Below are positions 46,353 to 55,997 of a stretch of 64,000 nt of DNA, piece by piece; positions within the stretch are counted from its first letter, which is position 1; the number at the start of each line of letters is the position of its first letter. The DNA is from Flavobacteriaceae bacterium (lineage in GTDB: Bacteria; Bacteroidota; Bacteroidia; Flavobacteriales; Flavobacteriaceae): contig JAPOSZ010000007.1 of the NCBI GenBank assembly GCA_026709415.1, positions 62,001 through 126,000 on the forward strand, read 5' to 3'. Made by a program: the position numbers and the translations under genes. Under the pieces are notes generated by a model. That model had not been told where the DNA came from, did no database searches, and saw only the letters and a program-made list of their open reading frames with translations.

Positions 46353-47834
46353 GTGAATAATACGATGCTTCAGAACCCAAATGATCACCCCTTCCAAGGG
46401 GATTTAAATGGCACTTCGGAAATGACAGAATCGCCAATCAAGCAAAACAAGAAGATGAAGTCTGCTTACATCGAAACTTATGGTTGTCAGATGAATTTTG
46501 CCGATTCGGAGGTTGTGGCTTCTGTACTCCAACAATCAGGATATCGGATGTGTCAACAACCCCATGAAGCTGATTTGATTCTCTTAAATACTTGTTCCAT
46601 CAGGGAAAAAGCAGAACTACGTATCAGAAATCGCCTTTCGGCATTGAAATTTTATCAAAAGCAAAACCCTCAACTGAAAGTTGGCGTCCTCGGGTGCATG
46701 GCCGAACGATTAAAACATAAGTTCTTGGAAGAAGAAAAAATGGTTGATTTAGTGGTTGGACCTGATGCCTATAGGGATTTACCCCATCTTTTGTATGAAG
46801 TTGAAAACCATCGAGAAGCGGTCAATGTGCTACTTTCTAAAGAAGAAACTTATGGGGACATCGCTCCCGTACGATTAAATTCAAATGGGGTGAGTGCTTT
46901 TGTTTCGATTACAAGAGGTTGCGACAACATGTGTACCTTTTGTGTTGTCCCCTTTACTAGAGGGAGAGAACGGAGTCGTCAACCCCAAAGTATTCTTTCA
47001 GAAATCGAATCCCTAGCCAAACAAGGATACCAAGAAATCACTTTGCTAGGGCAAAATGTTGATAGTTATATCTGGTATGGCGGAGGACTGAAAAAAGACT
47101 TTCATAAAGCAAACCCAATACAAAAGAAAACAGCCATATCCTTTGATCAATTACTGTCTTTGGTGGCGAAATCATTTCCCCATCTCCGCATTCGTTTTAC
47201 CACATCCAACCCTCAAGATATGACTCTGGATGTACTATATGCTATTGCTGAATATGAGAACATTTGCAAGCACATCCATCTCCCGGTTCAATCCGGAAGC
47301 GATCGCATCTTAAACTTGATGAACCGACAACATACGCGAGAGGAATATCTCCAATTAATTGATTCTATTCGTTCCCTGATTCCTGATTGCAGTATCTCTC
47401 ATGATATGATTAGCGGTTTTCCGACCGAAACGCTACAAGATCATCGAGATACCTTGACATTGATGGATTATGTAAAATATGATTATGGTTTTATGTTTGT
47501 CTATTCCGAGCGTCCCAACACCATGGCGGCAAGAAAACTAAAGGATGACATACCCGTTGAAGAAAAGAAAAGAAGATTAAATGAAATCATTGAACTACAG
47601 CAACAGCACAGTTACTATCGAACCCAGCAAATGATTGGAAAAACGTGCCAGGTACTCATCGAAAAAACCTCAAAAAAATCAAACCACTATTGGAGTGGCC
47701 GAACATCACAAAATACGGTCGTTGTCTTTCCAAAAGGGAATCAAAAAGTTGGTGATTTGGTGGATATTAAAATTGAAAAGGCCACGCCAACCACATTATT
47801 AGGCGTTGAACTAAAATATGCAAAAGCCCTTTAG
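46353..47834 (+). CDS. miaB: tRNA-2-methylthio-N6-dimethylallyladenosine synthase MiaB
   Basis: The 493-residue radical-SAM enzyme has an N-terminal UPF0004 domain with three cluster-binding Cys motifs (TYGCQMN, LLNTCSIRE, GVLGCMAE). The SAM motif CDNMCTFC follows, and a C-terminal TRAM domain reads TCQVLIEKTSKKS. It adds a methylthio group to isopentenyl-adenosine at position 37 of tRNAs. A Met at 46,365 is an equally plausible start. It heads a run of core genes (sigma-54 activator, lptE, TPR, secG, groESL), a known order in Bacteroidota. It starts the core region after the island. Confidence 0.97.
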   Translation: MNNTMLQNPNDHPFQGDLNGTSEMTESPIKQNKKMKSAYIETYGCQMNFADSEVVASVLQQSGYRMCQQPHEADLILLNTCSIREKAELRIRNRLSALKFYQKQNPQLKVGVLGCMAERLKHKFLEEEKMVDLVVGPDAYRDLPHLLYEVENHREAVNVLLSKEETYGDIAPVRLNSNGVSAFVSITRGCDNMCTFCVVPFTRGRERSRQPQSILSEIESLAKQGYQEITLLGQNVDSYIWYGGGLKKDFHKANPIQKKTAISFDQLLSLVAKSFPHLRIRFTTSNPQDMTLDVLYAIAEYENICKHIHLPVQSGSDRILNLMNRQHTREEYLQLIDSIRSLIPDCSISHDMISGFPTETLQDHRDTLTLMDYVKYDYGFMFVYSERPNTMAARKLKDDIPVEEKKRRLNEIIELQQQHSYYRTQQMIGKTCQVLIEKTSKKSNHYWSGRTSQNTVVVFPKGNQKVGDLVDIKIEKATPTTLLGVELKYAKAL

Positions 47835-47840
47835 AAACTA

Positions 47841-49115
47841 ATGAACATTCCGATTCAAAACATCAAACAACGTTTCGAAATCATTGGGAATGATCCGCGA
47901 TTGATAACGGCCATTGAAACGGCCTACAAAATCGCCAATTCTGATATTTCGGCCCTCATCATTGGAGAAAGTGGTGTTGGGAAAGAAAGCATCCCAAAAA
48001 TAATTCATCAATATTCCCATCGAAAACACGCTAATTATTTTGCCCTAAACTGTGGATCCATTCCTGAAGGCACCATCGACAGTGAATTATTTGGTCATGA
48101 AAAAGGAGCTTTTACCGGTGCCACACAAGCGCGAGCCGGTCACTTTGAACAAACCGATAAAGGAACCATATTTCTTGATGAAGTGGCCGAATTACCCCTG
48201 TCGACTCAAGTACGACTATTGAGAGTCCTGGAATCCGGTGAGTTCATCCGTGTCGGCTCTTCCAAAGTCCAAAAAACCGATGTGCGCATCATTGCTGCCA
48301 CCAATGTTGATATTCAAAAAGCACTTGACTCTAAAAAGTTTCGAGAAGATTTGTACTACCGATTGTGTAGTGTCCAAATTTTTCTGCCGCCCTTAAGAGA
48401 ACGAGGGGATGATATTTTACTATTGTTTCGAAAGTTTGCTTCTGAATTTGGCACCAAATACCGTCGCCCCAATATACAATTGGATGAAAACGCCAAAAAG
48501 GTAGCTCTCAATTATCGCTGGAAAGGAAATATCCGACAATTAAGAAACGCCGTTGAGCAACTTTCTGTTCTTGAAATAAATCCACTGATTTCAGAACAAG
48601 CCCTCCGTAGTTGTTTCCCCGATATGGGATCTCGACTACCGATGGTTCTTTCAAAAAGCAGTGCCGAAGACCAGGTATTAGAGGATCGAGAAGTGTTGTA
48701 CAAACTCCTGTTCGACATGAAACGAGAACTGAATGATTTAAGAGGCTTGGTTTTGGAAATATTAAATCAAAAAGACTCTTCCATAAAATTAGAAGCTAAA
48801 GAATCTATTGTTAAAAGGCTTTTTGGAAAAGAATCCAATGAAAAAAGGGAGCTTGCTGAACCAGAAAAAATGCCATACCCCACGGAAAGAGAAATTGAAT
48901 CCATTGAACCCGATCAAAATGACTATCGATTTGTAGAAGAATTAGAAGACCAACCCGTATCTCTACAAGAAAAAGAAATTGAAATGATTAAGAGCGCACT
49001 TACACGAAGTAAAGGTAAGCGTCGATTGGCAGCCAAAGAACTTGGTATTTCTGAAAGAACGCTCTACCGTAAAATCAAAAGTTATAATCTAAGTAAAGAT
49101 GAACTTGTTGACTAA
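47841..49115 (+). CDS. Sigma-54-dependent AAA+ transcriptional activator
   Basis: The 424-residue protein lacks a receiver domain and starts almost at the AAA+ core. Walker A GESGVGKE is at 42-49, the sigma-54 contact GAFTGA at 89-94, and Walker B FLDEV follows. A Fis-type helix-turn-helix at the C-terminus reads KGKRRLAAKELGISERTLYRK. It activates sigma-54 promoters, and its regulatory input is not evident. In Bacteroidota this gene keeps its position after miaB. The start is 6 bp after the miaB stop, and lptE overlaps its end by 17 bp. Confidence 0.95.
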   Translation: MNIPIQNIKQRFEIIGNDPRLITAIETAYKIANSDISALIIGESGVGKESIPKIIHQYSHRKHANYFALNCGSIPEGTIDSELFGHEKGAFTGATQARAGHFEQTDKGTIFLDEVAELPLSTQVRLLRVLESGEFIRVGSSKVQKTDVRIIAATNVDIQKALDSKKFREDLYYRLCSVQIFLPPLRERGDDILLLFRKFASEFGTKYRRPNIQLDENAKKVALNYRWKGNIRQLRNAVEQLSVLEINPLISEQALRSCFPDMGSRLPMVLSKSSAEDQVLEDREVLYKLLFDMKRELNDLRGLVLEILNQKDSSIKLEAKESIVKRLFGKESNEKRELAEPEKMPYPTEREIESIEPDQNDYRFVEELEDQPVSLQEKEIEMIKSALTRSKGKRRLAAKELGISERTLYRKIKSYNLSKDELVD

Positions 49116-49629
49116 ACCAATGGCTTTTGTCTTTTTTTGCTTTTTGGGAATCATGACAGTCAAGTGTGGTATTTATAGTTTTACTGGCGCTTCTATTCCC
49201 CCTGGAACGAGTACTTTTCAAGTGGATTTTTTTGAAAATCAAGCAGGAAATCGACCCGGTTCGACCGTTGAGCCCGGTCTAGATCAAGATTTTACAGTGG
49301 CACTGCAAGACATCATCAATAATCAATCGACACTTGATTTAGTCACTAGAAACGGAGACTTGATTTATCAAGGGGAGATTGTAGAATATAGCGTAACACC
49401 CATGTCGGCCACGGCTGAAATTACTGCTTCTCAAAATCGATTGAAAATGCGGGTTGATTTCCGATTCATCAACACCAAAAATGAAGAAGATGATTTTGAA
49501 CGGTCCTATCAATTCCATTATGATTATCCAGCAGAGTTACAGGTTTTTGATATCCGAGACGAAGCTCATGAAGTGATTTTCGAACGAATCACTCAAGATA
49601 TTTTTAATGACACACTGGCCAAATGGTAA
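49099..49629 (+). CDS. LptE-like lipopolysaccharide-assembly lipoprotein
   Basis: The 176-residue product has a hydrophobic N-terminus and a Cys at 23 in TVKCGIYSFTGAS. This resembles Bacteroidota LptE proteins, which usually read GCGIYSFTGA. The Lys before Cys is unusual for a lipobox, so lipidation is uncertain. The mature part carries SIPPGTSTFQVDFFENQAG and a final ERITQDIFNDTLAKW, typical of the family. It helps LptD to place lipopolysaccharide in the outer membrane. It overlaps genes on both sides. Confidence 0.9.
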   Translation: MNLLTKPMAFVFFCFLGIMTVKCGIYSFTGASIPPGTSTFQVDFFENQAGNRPGSTVEPGLDQDFTVALQDIINNQSTLDLVTRNGDLIYQGEIVEYSVTPMSATAEITASQNRLKMRVDFRFINTKNEEDDFERSYQFHYDYPAELQVFDIRDEAHEVIFERITQDIFNDTLAKW

Positions 49630-50186
49630 ATCAGTTAAATTCGATTTTTGGATTTAAAAATCTCAAGGTTCATCAAATTAAATCAAAACTTGATTCCATT
49701 ATTTCCAAACATCCCTATTTCCATTTAGCTCAATTGTACCGTCTTCAATTAAACAAACGGACGCCATCAAATCAAAAATATTTATCTCAAGTGGCGGTTA
49801 ACACCTATCATAGAAGTTTATTAAAACATTGTTTAGAAAAAGAATTAACTGAAGAAAAATCATCAACTGCGGTGATTGAAAAAGAATCTGTAAAATCAAA
49901 AAAAATCGATGATTTAATCGACATGCCTGATTCCACTAGAGTGGTCAGAAGCAACCCAACTCCATCGGTTTATGGTAAAGTGGATCTATCAAAAAACCGA
50001 TTGGTTCAGACGAATGAAGTCTTTACAGAAACATTGGCTGAACTCTATTTAAAACAACACCAATATCAAAAAGCTATTGAAGTGCTGACCTTTCTAAAAT
50101 CTACTGATTCCAAAAAAAGTGATTATTTTGCGCGCCGAATCAGAGAAGTTCAAAGACAACAAAAGGAATCAAAACATAATCATTAA
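49623..50186 (+). CDS. Tetratricopeptide-like protein of the lptE-secG interval
   Basis: The 187-residue product starts with a short helical segment (FGFKNLKVHQIKSKLDSIISK). It has a charged, poorly ordered middle and one or two TPR-like helices near the C-terminus (ETLAELYLKQHQYQKAIEVLTFLK). The start ATG overlaps the LptE stop, so translation is coupled. A protein like this is kept in the same position in many Bacteroidota, but its role is not known to me. No signal peptide is seen. Confidence 0.8.
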   Translation: MVNQLNSIFGFKNLKVHQIKSKLDSIISKHPYFHLAQLYRLQLNKRTPSNQKYLSQVAVNTYHRSLLKHCLEKELTEEKSSTAVIEKESVKSKKIDDLIDMPDSTRVVRSNPTPSVYGKVDLSKNRLVQTNEVFTETLAELYLKQHQYQKAIEVLTFLKSTDSKKSDYFARRIREVQRQQKESKHNH

Positions 50187-50197
50187 GTCTCAGACAG

Positions 50198-50569
50198 ATG
50201 TTCACCATTTTCATTGTTCTTATCATTCTTATCTGTCTTTTATTGATTTTGGTGATTATGGTGCAAAACCCAAAAGGAGGCGGGTTGTCATCCGCTTTTG
50301 GTGGAGCTGGCTCTCAACAATTGGGGGGTGTCCAAAAGACCACAGATTTTTTAGACCGTAGTACTTGGGTGTTGGCCATTTTCTTGTTGGTACTTATACT
50401 GATGTCAAATGTCACCTTAACTCGCCAAGGAAATGTCGACTCGATTCTTTTAGACGATACCGTACCGGTCGAAGAAGTGATTCCTGAAACCTTACCAGAA
50501 CAAGAACCGACTCCGGTCGAAGATTTACCTGAACTGCCTGAAGAGTTGCCCCCTCCAACTGAAGAGTAA
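50198..50569 (+). CDS. secG: Protein translocase subunit SecG
   Basis: The 123-residue protein has two membrane helices (~1-24 and ~50-70) around the conserved loop VQNPKGGGLSSAFGG...TTDFLDRST, typical of SecG. The acidic and proline-rich tail (EETLPEQEPTPVEDLPELPE region) is a Bacteroidota extension. It assists SecYEG in protein export. It starts 11 bp after the TPR gene. The gap to groES is 128 bp and may contain the groES promoter, though I see no CIRCE element. Confidence 0.95.
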   Translation: MFTIFIVLIILICLLLILVIMVQNPKGGGLSSAFGGAGSQQLGGVQKTTDFLDRSTWVLAIFLLVLILMSNVTLTRQGNVDSILLDDTVPVEEVIPETLPEQEPTPVEDLPELPEELPPPTEE

Positions 50570-50697
50570 TCCCCTTTGGTCTAAATTTATGACACAATGT
50601 CACCACACGAGGTGCCATTTGAGCTGAATTAACCCATTGGCATAATTTCTGAAAAGTAATTGGCGTTATTAATTTTTAATAAAATACAACAATAACT

Positions 50698-50976
50698 ATG
50701 AGTAAATTAAGTATTACACCTCTAGCAGATAGAGTTCTTATCGAACCGGCGGCTGCTGAGGAAAAAACAGCATCAGGGTTAATTATTCCCGATACGGCTA
50801 AAGAAAAACCACAAAAAGGGACTGTTGTTGCAATAGGACCTGGAACTAAAGAAAATCCCATCACTGTCAAAGTGGGACAAACGGTTGTCTATGGTAAATA
50901 TTCAGGCACTGAACTACCCCACAATGGTGTGGATTATCTCATTATGAAAGAAAGCGATATACTCGCAATTATTTAA
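50698..50976 (+). CDS. groES: Co-chaperonin GroES
   Basis: The 92-residue product shows the GroES signatures [10 protein letters not shown], the mobile loop [29 protein letters not shown] and the closing [13 protein letters not shown]. It forms the seven-membered lid of GroEL. The gene begins after 128 bp of AT-rich sequence and ends 17 bp before groEL, the standard operon. No CIRCE repeat is visible upstream, so heat regulation by HrcA is not supported by this sequence. Confidence 0.98.
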   Translation: MSKLSITPLADRVLIEPAAAEEKTASGLIIPDTAKEKPQKGTVVAIGPGTKENPITVKVGQTVVYGKYSGTELPHNGVDYLIMKESDILAII

Positions 50977-50993
50977 TCTTTAAATTTCAAAAA

Positions 50994-52631
50994 ATGGCTA
51001 AAAAAATTGTATTTGATGTCGAAGCTAGAGAAGGCATAAAAAAGGGGGTCGACGCCCTAGCTGAAGCGGTAAAAGTGACCCTCGGACCTAAAGGTCGAAA
51101 CGCTATTATTGGCAAATCATTTGGTGCACCACAAGTAACAAAGGATGGTGTGACCGTTGCTAAAGAAATCGAACTAGAAGACAACCTTGAAAACATGGGA
51201 GCTCAGATGGTCAAAGAAGTAGCATCGAAAACAAATGATATTGCTGGAGATGGTACTACCACAGCGACGATTCTTGCCCAAAGCATTGTTAAAGAAGGCC
51301 TGAAAAACGTGGCTGCAGGGGCTAACCCCATGGATCTAAAAAAGGGGATAGACAAAGCAGTGGCTAAAGTCGTAGAATATCTAGAGAAAACGGCGGTAGA
51401 GGTTGGGGGTTCCTCTGAAAAAATCCATAATGTGGCTAGTATTTCTGCCAATAATGATACCGCTATTGGTTCTATCATTACTGAGGCATTTGATAAAGTT
51501 GGTCAAGAAGGGGTCATTACGGTGGATGAAGCTAAAGTTTCTGATACTTATGTGGATGTGGTTGAAGGAATGCAGTTCGATAGAGGGTATCTGTCTCCTT
51601 ATTTCGTTACCGATTCTGAAAAGATGACCACATCACTGGAAAAGACCAAAATCCTTTTGTTTGATAAAAAAATATCTACAATGAAAGATTTGACTCCAGT
51701 TCTCAACAATGTCTTAGAATCTGGGTCCCCTCTTTTAATTATTGCTGAAGATGTTGATGGTGAAGCCTTGGCCACCTTGGTTGTTAACAAACTGAGAGGC
51801 GTCCTAAAAATAGGAGCCGTGAAAGCGCCTGGCTTTGGTGATCGACGAAAAGCCATGCTTGAAGACATTGCTATTTTGACTGGAGGGACCGTGATTTCTG
51901 AAGACCAAGGTCATAAACTAGAAAACACAACGATTGATATGTTAGGCACGGCTGATTTGGTTACTATAGATAAAGACAACACAACCATTGTGGGGGGTCT
52001 AGGAGAAAAAGATTCTATTACCCGACGGGTTAATGAAATCAAAAATCAAATCGAAACCACCACATCAGATTATGATAAAGAAAAGTTGCAAGAGCGTCTG
52101 GCTAAATTATCTGGCGGAGTGGCTGTTTTATATGTTGGAGCTCCTTCTGAAGTAGAAATGAAAGAAAAGAAAGATCGGGTTAATGATGCGCTCCATGCCA
52201 CTCGAGCAGCTATCGAAGAAGGTATTGTAGCTGGAGGAGGTGTGGCTCTCTTGAATGCCAAATCTAGTCTTGATAAAATCAAAGTCGAAACTGAAGATGA
52301 AAAGACAGGGATTCAAATTGTACGAAGAGCCTTAGAATCTCCCCTTCGAACCATTGTTGAAAATTCAGGTGCTGAAGGCTCCGTTGTTGTTTCTAAAGTT
52401 GAAGAAGGCGATGCTAACTATGGATATAATGCCAAAGACGGGAAATATGTCGACATGTTGGAAGCTGGAATTATTGATCCAAAGAAAGTAGCTCGAGTAG
52501 CTTTGGAAAATGCCGCATCTGTGGCTGGCATGATTGTCACAACCGAATGTGCATTAGCGGACATTAAAGAAGACAAGCCTGCAGCTGGTCCGCCGATGGG
52601 AGGTGGCGGCGGAATGCCGGGAATGATGTAA
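50994..52631 (+). CDS. groEL: Chaperonin GroEL
   Basis: The 545-residue product is full length. The N-terminus has [26 protein letters not shown], the ATP site reads [11 protein letters not shown], and the C-terminal part has AAVEEG-type [12 protein letters not shown] and ends in a [10 protein letters not shown] tail. It folds cytoplasmic proteins in a double-ring cage with GroES. Spacing to groES is 17 bp. A perfect T-tailed hairpin terminator lies 43 bp downstream. Confidence 0.99.
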   Translation: MAKKIVFDVEAREGIKKGVDALAEAVKVTLGPKGRNAIIGKSFGAPQVTKDGVTVAKEIELEDNLENMGAQMVKEVASKTNDIAGDGTTTATILAQSIVKEGLKNVAAGANPMDLKKGIDKAVAKVVEYLEKTAVEVGGSSEKIHNVASISANNDTAIGSIITEAFDKVGQEGVITVDEAKVSDTYVDVVEGMQFDRGYLSPYFVTDSEKMTTSLEKTKILLFDKKISTMKDLTPVLNNVLESGSPLLIIAEDVDGEALATLVVNKLRGVLKIGAVKAPGFGDRRKAMLEDIAILTGGTVISEDQGHKLENTTIDMLGTADLVTIDKDNTTIVGGLGEKDSITRRVNEIKNQIETTTSDYDKEKLQERLAKLSGGVAVLYVGAPSEVEMKEKKDRVNDALHATRAAIEEGIVAGGGVALLNAKSSLDKIKVETEDEKTGIQIVRRALESPLRTIVENSGAEGSVVVSKVEEGDANYGYNAKDGKYVDMLEAGIIDPKKVARVALENAASVAGMIVTTECALADIKEDKPAAGPPMGGGGGMPGMM

Positions 52632-52674
52632 TACAAACTAGTGTGTTCATGAAATTTCACTGCAGGTGAAAATC

Positions 52675-52700
52675 AAAAAGAGTCCATATGGACTCTTTTT
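52675..52700 (+). terminator. Strong rho-independent terminator after groEL
   Basis: AAAAAGAGTCC and GGACTCTTTTT pair perfectly (11 bp) around an ATAT centre. The T run of the right arm provides the tail. The A run in front makes it bidirectional, so it can also end the minus-strand methylglyoxal synthase transcript. Confidence 0.85.
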
Positions 52701-52778
52701 TGTTTCTAAATAGAACCTATCAGTGCCCATACTAACACGAAATAGACTCTGTAGTTATTCAAAAAGGAAGCTCCAGCA

Positions 52779-53186
52779 CTACTTGGAAAGTACATTTTGA
52801 GAGTACCAATCAATCAACAAATTAGCTGTTTCATAATTTGTGGCAAGAGATACCCCATGTACATCACAGACTCTCATTAGCATACTGATATCCACATCAT
52901 GTGGATGTTTTCCCAATGGATCGCGCATAAAAATCACGACTGAAATTTCATTTCTGGTAACCATGGCCGCAATTTCGGCATCTCCACCATAAGGTCCGGA
53001 AGCTACTTTTTCTACATGTTTGATCCCCGCTCGTTCACAATGATAGGCTGTGGTGCCTGTTGCGACCACTTTGATTTTGGGATGGTTAAAAAATTTCAAT
53101 CGCTTAGTAACAAAAGAGACCATATCGGGTTTTTTGTTATCGTGAGCAATTAAAGCGATTTTTTTTAGGGTGAATTTAGATTGCAC
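52779..53186 (-). CDS. mgsA: Methylglyoxal synthase
   Basis: The 135-residue protein has the family's IALIAHDNKKPDMV opening, the phosphate-binding TGTTAYHCER, SGPYGGDAEIAAMV with the catalytic Asp, and MRDPLGKHPHDVDISMLMR near the end. It turns dihydroxyacetone phosphate into methylglyoxal and phosphate, a bypass of lower glycolysis when phosphate is scarce. It is of normal length. It converges with groEL at the bidirectional terminator. Confidence 0.96.
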   Translation of the reverse strand: MQSKFTLKKIALIAHDNKKPDMVSFVTKRLKFFNHPKIKVVATGTTAYHCERAGIKHVEKVASGPYGGDAEIAAMVTRNEISVVIFMRDPLGKHPHDVDISMLMRVCDVHGVSLATNYETANLLIDWYSQNVLSK

Positions 53187-53327
53187 GTATGACTGTTTAA
53201 TTGTAACTCATCAAAGTCAAAAAAGACGTGCAAAATTAAGCCAAGAGTGTAACTCTATGAACAAAAACGAAAATTATTTGAGGGATTTTTAAGACTCTAT
53301 AAAAAGAGGGCCATCAATGAAAAATAG

Positions 53328-53400
53328 TTGGCCCACTAGGGATCGAACCTAGACTCTTCTGAACCAAAATCAGACGTGTTGCCAGTTACACCATGGGCCA
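53328..53400 (-). tRNA. tRNA-Gln(UUG)
   Basis: A 73-nt tRNA on the minus strand with acceptor stem TGGCCCA/TGGGCCA, D-loop GGTGTAACTGGCAAC, anticodon loop TTTTGGT giving TTG, and T-arm TAGGTTCGATCCCTA. CCA is not encoded. The frameshifted methyltransferase-HNH gene begins about 260 bp to its right, in a gap without other features. Confidence 0.97.
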
Positions 53401-53664
53401 GCGTCGGCAAATTTACTTTTTTTGTTGTATTCCCTAATGATTGAAACCCGTTATTTGTACAAGTGTCCGTTGAGTTTTCAACTTGAAAGTTAAAGTTAGG
53501 CCATTGTTACTTCAAATTGTATGTGCCTTAGATATCGAAAATTAGGGGATCCCGTTCGCAAGACTATATGAGGTCTTGTGAAGTTATTGGAAGCTTCAAA
53601 TCAATTAATTTTAACCTTTCTGCTTGTGGAAACTTGGGAGTTAATATGAGTATAACGGCGATTG

Positions 53665-55261
53665 ATGCATAGAGATTTACACATTTCTGATAATATTGAT
53701 GTATTAAGAAGTTTGAGGGATGATTTTGTTGATCTGATTTATTTAGACCCTCCTTTTAATTCTAAAAAGCAATACGCAGGGGCCGTTGCTACCCAAGCCG
53801 AAAAGCAAAAGTTTACAGATACCTGGAAATGGAATGGCTTGGAGAAATAGACCGAAAAAATCCTGCTTTGTCTCAAATCATTGAAGCTAGCAGGACAACC
53901 CAAGGAGACGGCACCGTTGCATATCTCACCATGATGGCAATTCGGTTAATAGAAATGCAACGAGTTTTGAAGCCTAGTGGGAGCATCTATCTACATTGTG
54001 ATGATGATGCAAACTCTTATTCACGGTTATGTATGGATGCGGTTTTTGGATATAAAAATTTTAAAAATTCGATTACTTGGCGTCGATTCACTTCTCACAA
54101 TGACGCTGAGCGATTTGGAAGAATCACAGACACCATTTTGTTTTATCCCAGTGGGGATCATTACACTTGGAAACCGGAAAGAATTGCCACTGAACTGATT
54201 CCAGAAGAATTAAATAAAAAGCACCCAAAAAAAATGATGAAAGGGGTCGCTACTATGTGAGGGACTTAACTGGTCAAGGCGTCACAAAAAGGGATTCCGG
54301 AAAACCTTGGCGGGGGTTTAGCCCATCTGACAAAGGGAGGCATTGGTCTGTCCTTTTGACTGGAGGTTTTGCCCAGTGGATTGAAGATCATTATATACCT
54401 GATTATCGAGGTTTAAAATCGATTCAAAGTCGCTTAGATGCATTAGATAGTGTCAATATGATTATCCATCCCAATGGACGAAGAAAATGGTCAGGGATTA
54501 AAAGGTTCGAACCGTCAGAAGTAGGTAAGTTACCACAAAATTTGATTCTTGAACCAATAGGGTTTACCAATTATAACAAAAGGGATCGACCACAAGTTGA
54601 TGAATTCACTGGATGGGCAACACAAAAACCTTTGGAGTTATTGCAACCGTTAATCAAAGTGTCTTCCAATCCTGGTGATTTAGTGCTGGATCCTTTTTGC
54701 GGCTGTGCCACAGCGTGTGTTGCTGCTGAGCTTGAGAACCGTCAATGGATCGGAATTGATATCTGCGAAGAAGCGGAAACCATTACTAATTATAGGCTTG
54801 AAGGGGTCGTCAAAAACGATATTGAGTCTCGTGCTAAGGGGGTCAAACCAAATGTTATCAAGAAAAAGAAATACAAACTGTTTACAACACCTTACAGCCG
54901 TGAATCAACGTCAACCAAACGGTCTTATCGGTCGCAAGAAAATTTAGATAAGTTATATGGTATGCAGAGAGGAGACTGTCCAAGTTGTGGAAATCACTAT
55001 AGGGCAAAAGACATGCATGTCGATCATATCATTCGTAGAGATGTCGGTGGAGATGATCTTAAAAACCTACAATTATTGTGCGGGCATTGCAATTCGACCA
55101 AAGGACCTGATACCATGAGCTCCTTGTGGAAAAGATTAATCAAAGGAGGCGTCATATCAAAAGACAACGCCAAAACCCTTGAAAAAAATGGAACCATATC
55201 CATTCGGAAAAGCGATGATTTTAGTGTTCCAATTCATGGCATTGATTCCTCCATTACATGA
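53665..55261 (+). pseudogene. DNA methyltransferase-HNH fusion with two frameshifts
   Basis: Three frames combine to one protein. Frame one has LIYLDPPFNSKKQY (motif IV) and ends at WKWNGLEK. Frame two starts near 53,829 (WLGEIDRKNPALSQII, LKPSGSIYLHCDDDANSY) and ends at 54,259. Frame three has YYVRDLTGQG, TQKPLEL and DPFCGCATAC (motif I), then an HNH module with CPSCG, MHVDHIIRRDVGGDD and CGHCNSTKG. Adding one A to the A8 run at 54,227-54,234 restores the second joint (KKNDERGRYYVRDL). The first lesion near 53,830 is less clear. A methyltransferase fused to an HNH nuclease suggests a one-gene restriction-modification enzyme, now probably inactive. Confidence 0.85.
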
Positions 55262-55413
55262 TAAATGCTTGAGAAAGAACGCCCAAAATTTTATTGAGCT
55301 TAAACAACAAATGTTTACCCACCAACATTTTATTTGTTAATTTCAACTTCCCAAAGGCATTGCATTACAAAATATTTATTACTTTGGTAAGTTTCTAATC
55401 ATAAAAAGTTCAT

Positions 55414-55905
55414 ATGGCAATCAAGAGTTTTCAAGGAGCACAAATACGAAAAAAAAAGCCGGAACAAAACAAGACTTTGGTTTCTGACTTAATGGCTAGA
55501 AATTTGGTCACGTTTTCACCTGAACAAACACTTCAAGATGTCATACGAGCTTTTATCAAGCATAGAATATCCGGAGGTCCCGTTGTTGATCGTTCTGGAA
55601 AGATTATCGGTATTATTTCAGATGCTGATTGCATGAAACAGATTTCGGATTCCCGTTATTTCAATATGCCCTTTATCAATCGAAAAGTAGAATTATTGAT
55701 GAGCAAAACCGTCATCACCATTCAAAATGATCAAACCATTTTTGATGCTGCCTCCCTTTTTTACAATACCAAATTGCATCGTTTTCCTGTTTTAGACAAA
55801 AGAGGCCGATTGGTCGGTCAAATCAGTTTACGTGATGTCTTAATTGGGGCTTACAAACTAAAAAGTAGAAGTTGGAAGCATAAAAAGATTCCGCTGAAAT
55901 CATAG
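55414..55905 (+). CDS. CBS-domain protein
   Basis: The 163-residue product consists of a short basic N-terminus and two CBS domains (~28-82 and ~95-150). They read VSDLMARNLVTFSPEQTLQDVIRAF with VDRSGKIIGIISDAD, and LLMSKTVITIQNDQTIFDAASLF with LDKRGRLVGQISLRDVLIGA. CBS pairs bind adenosine nucleotides and sense energy state. There is no attached catalytic domain, so the target is unknown. The gene stands alone between the broken methyltransferase-HNH gene and the HsdR-N-like gene. Confidence 0.92.
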   Translation: MAIKSFQGAQIRKKKPEQNKTLVSDLMARNLVTFSPEQTLQDVIRAFIKHRISGGPVVDRSGKIIGIISDADCMKQISDSRYFNMPFINRKVELLMSKTVITIQNDQTIFDAASLFYNTKLHRFPVLDKRGRLVGQISLRDVLIGAYKLKSRSWKHKKIPLKS

Positions 55906-55997
55906 TAGTTTTATATTCATTAGTTTTGACCCCTTAAAATCCGTGGTTTCTACATCAAATTTGGTTTAATATTTAGAATTCAGTTTTATCATATTTA

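Noticed and set aside
50570-50697. Search for a CIRCE element before groES
   Set aside because: No inverted repeat of the TTAGCACTC type is visible.
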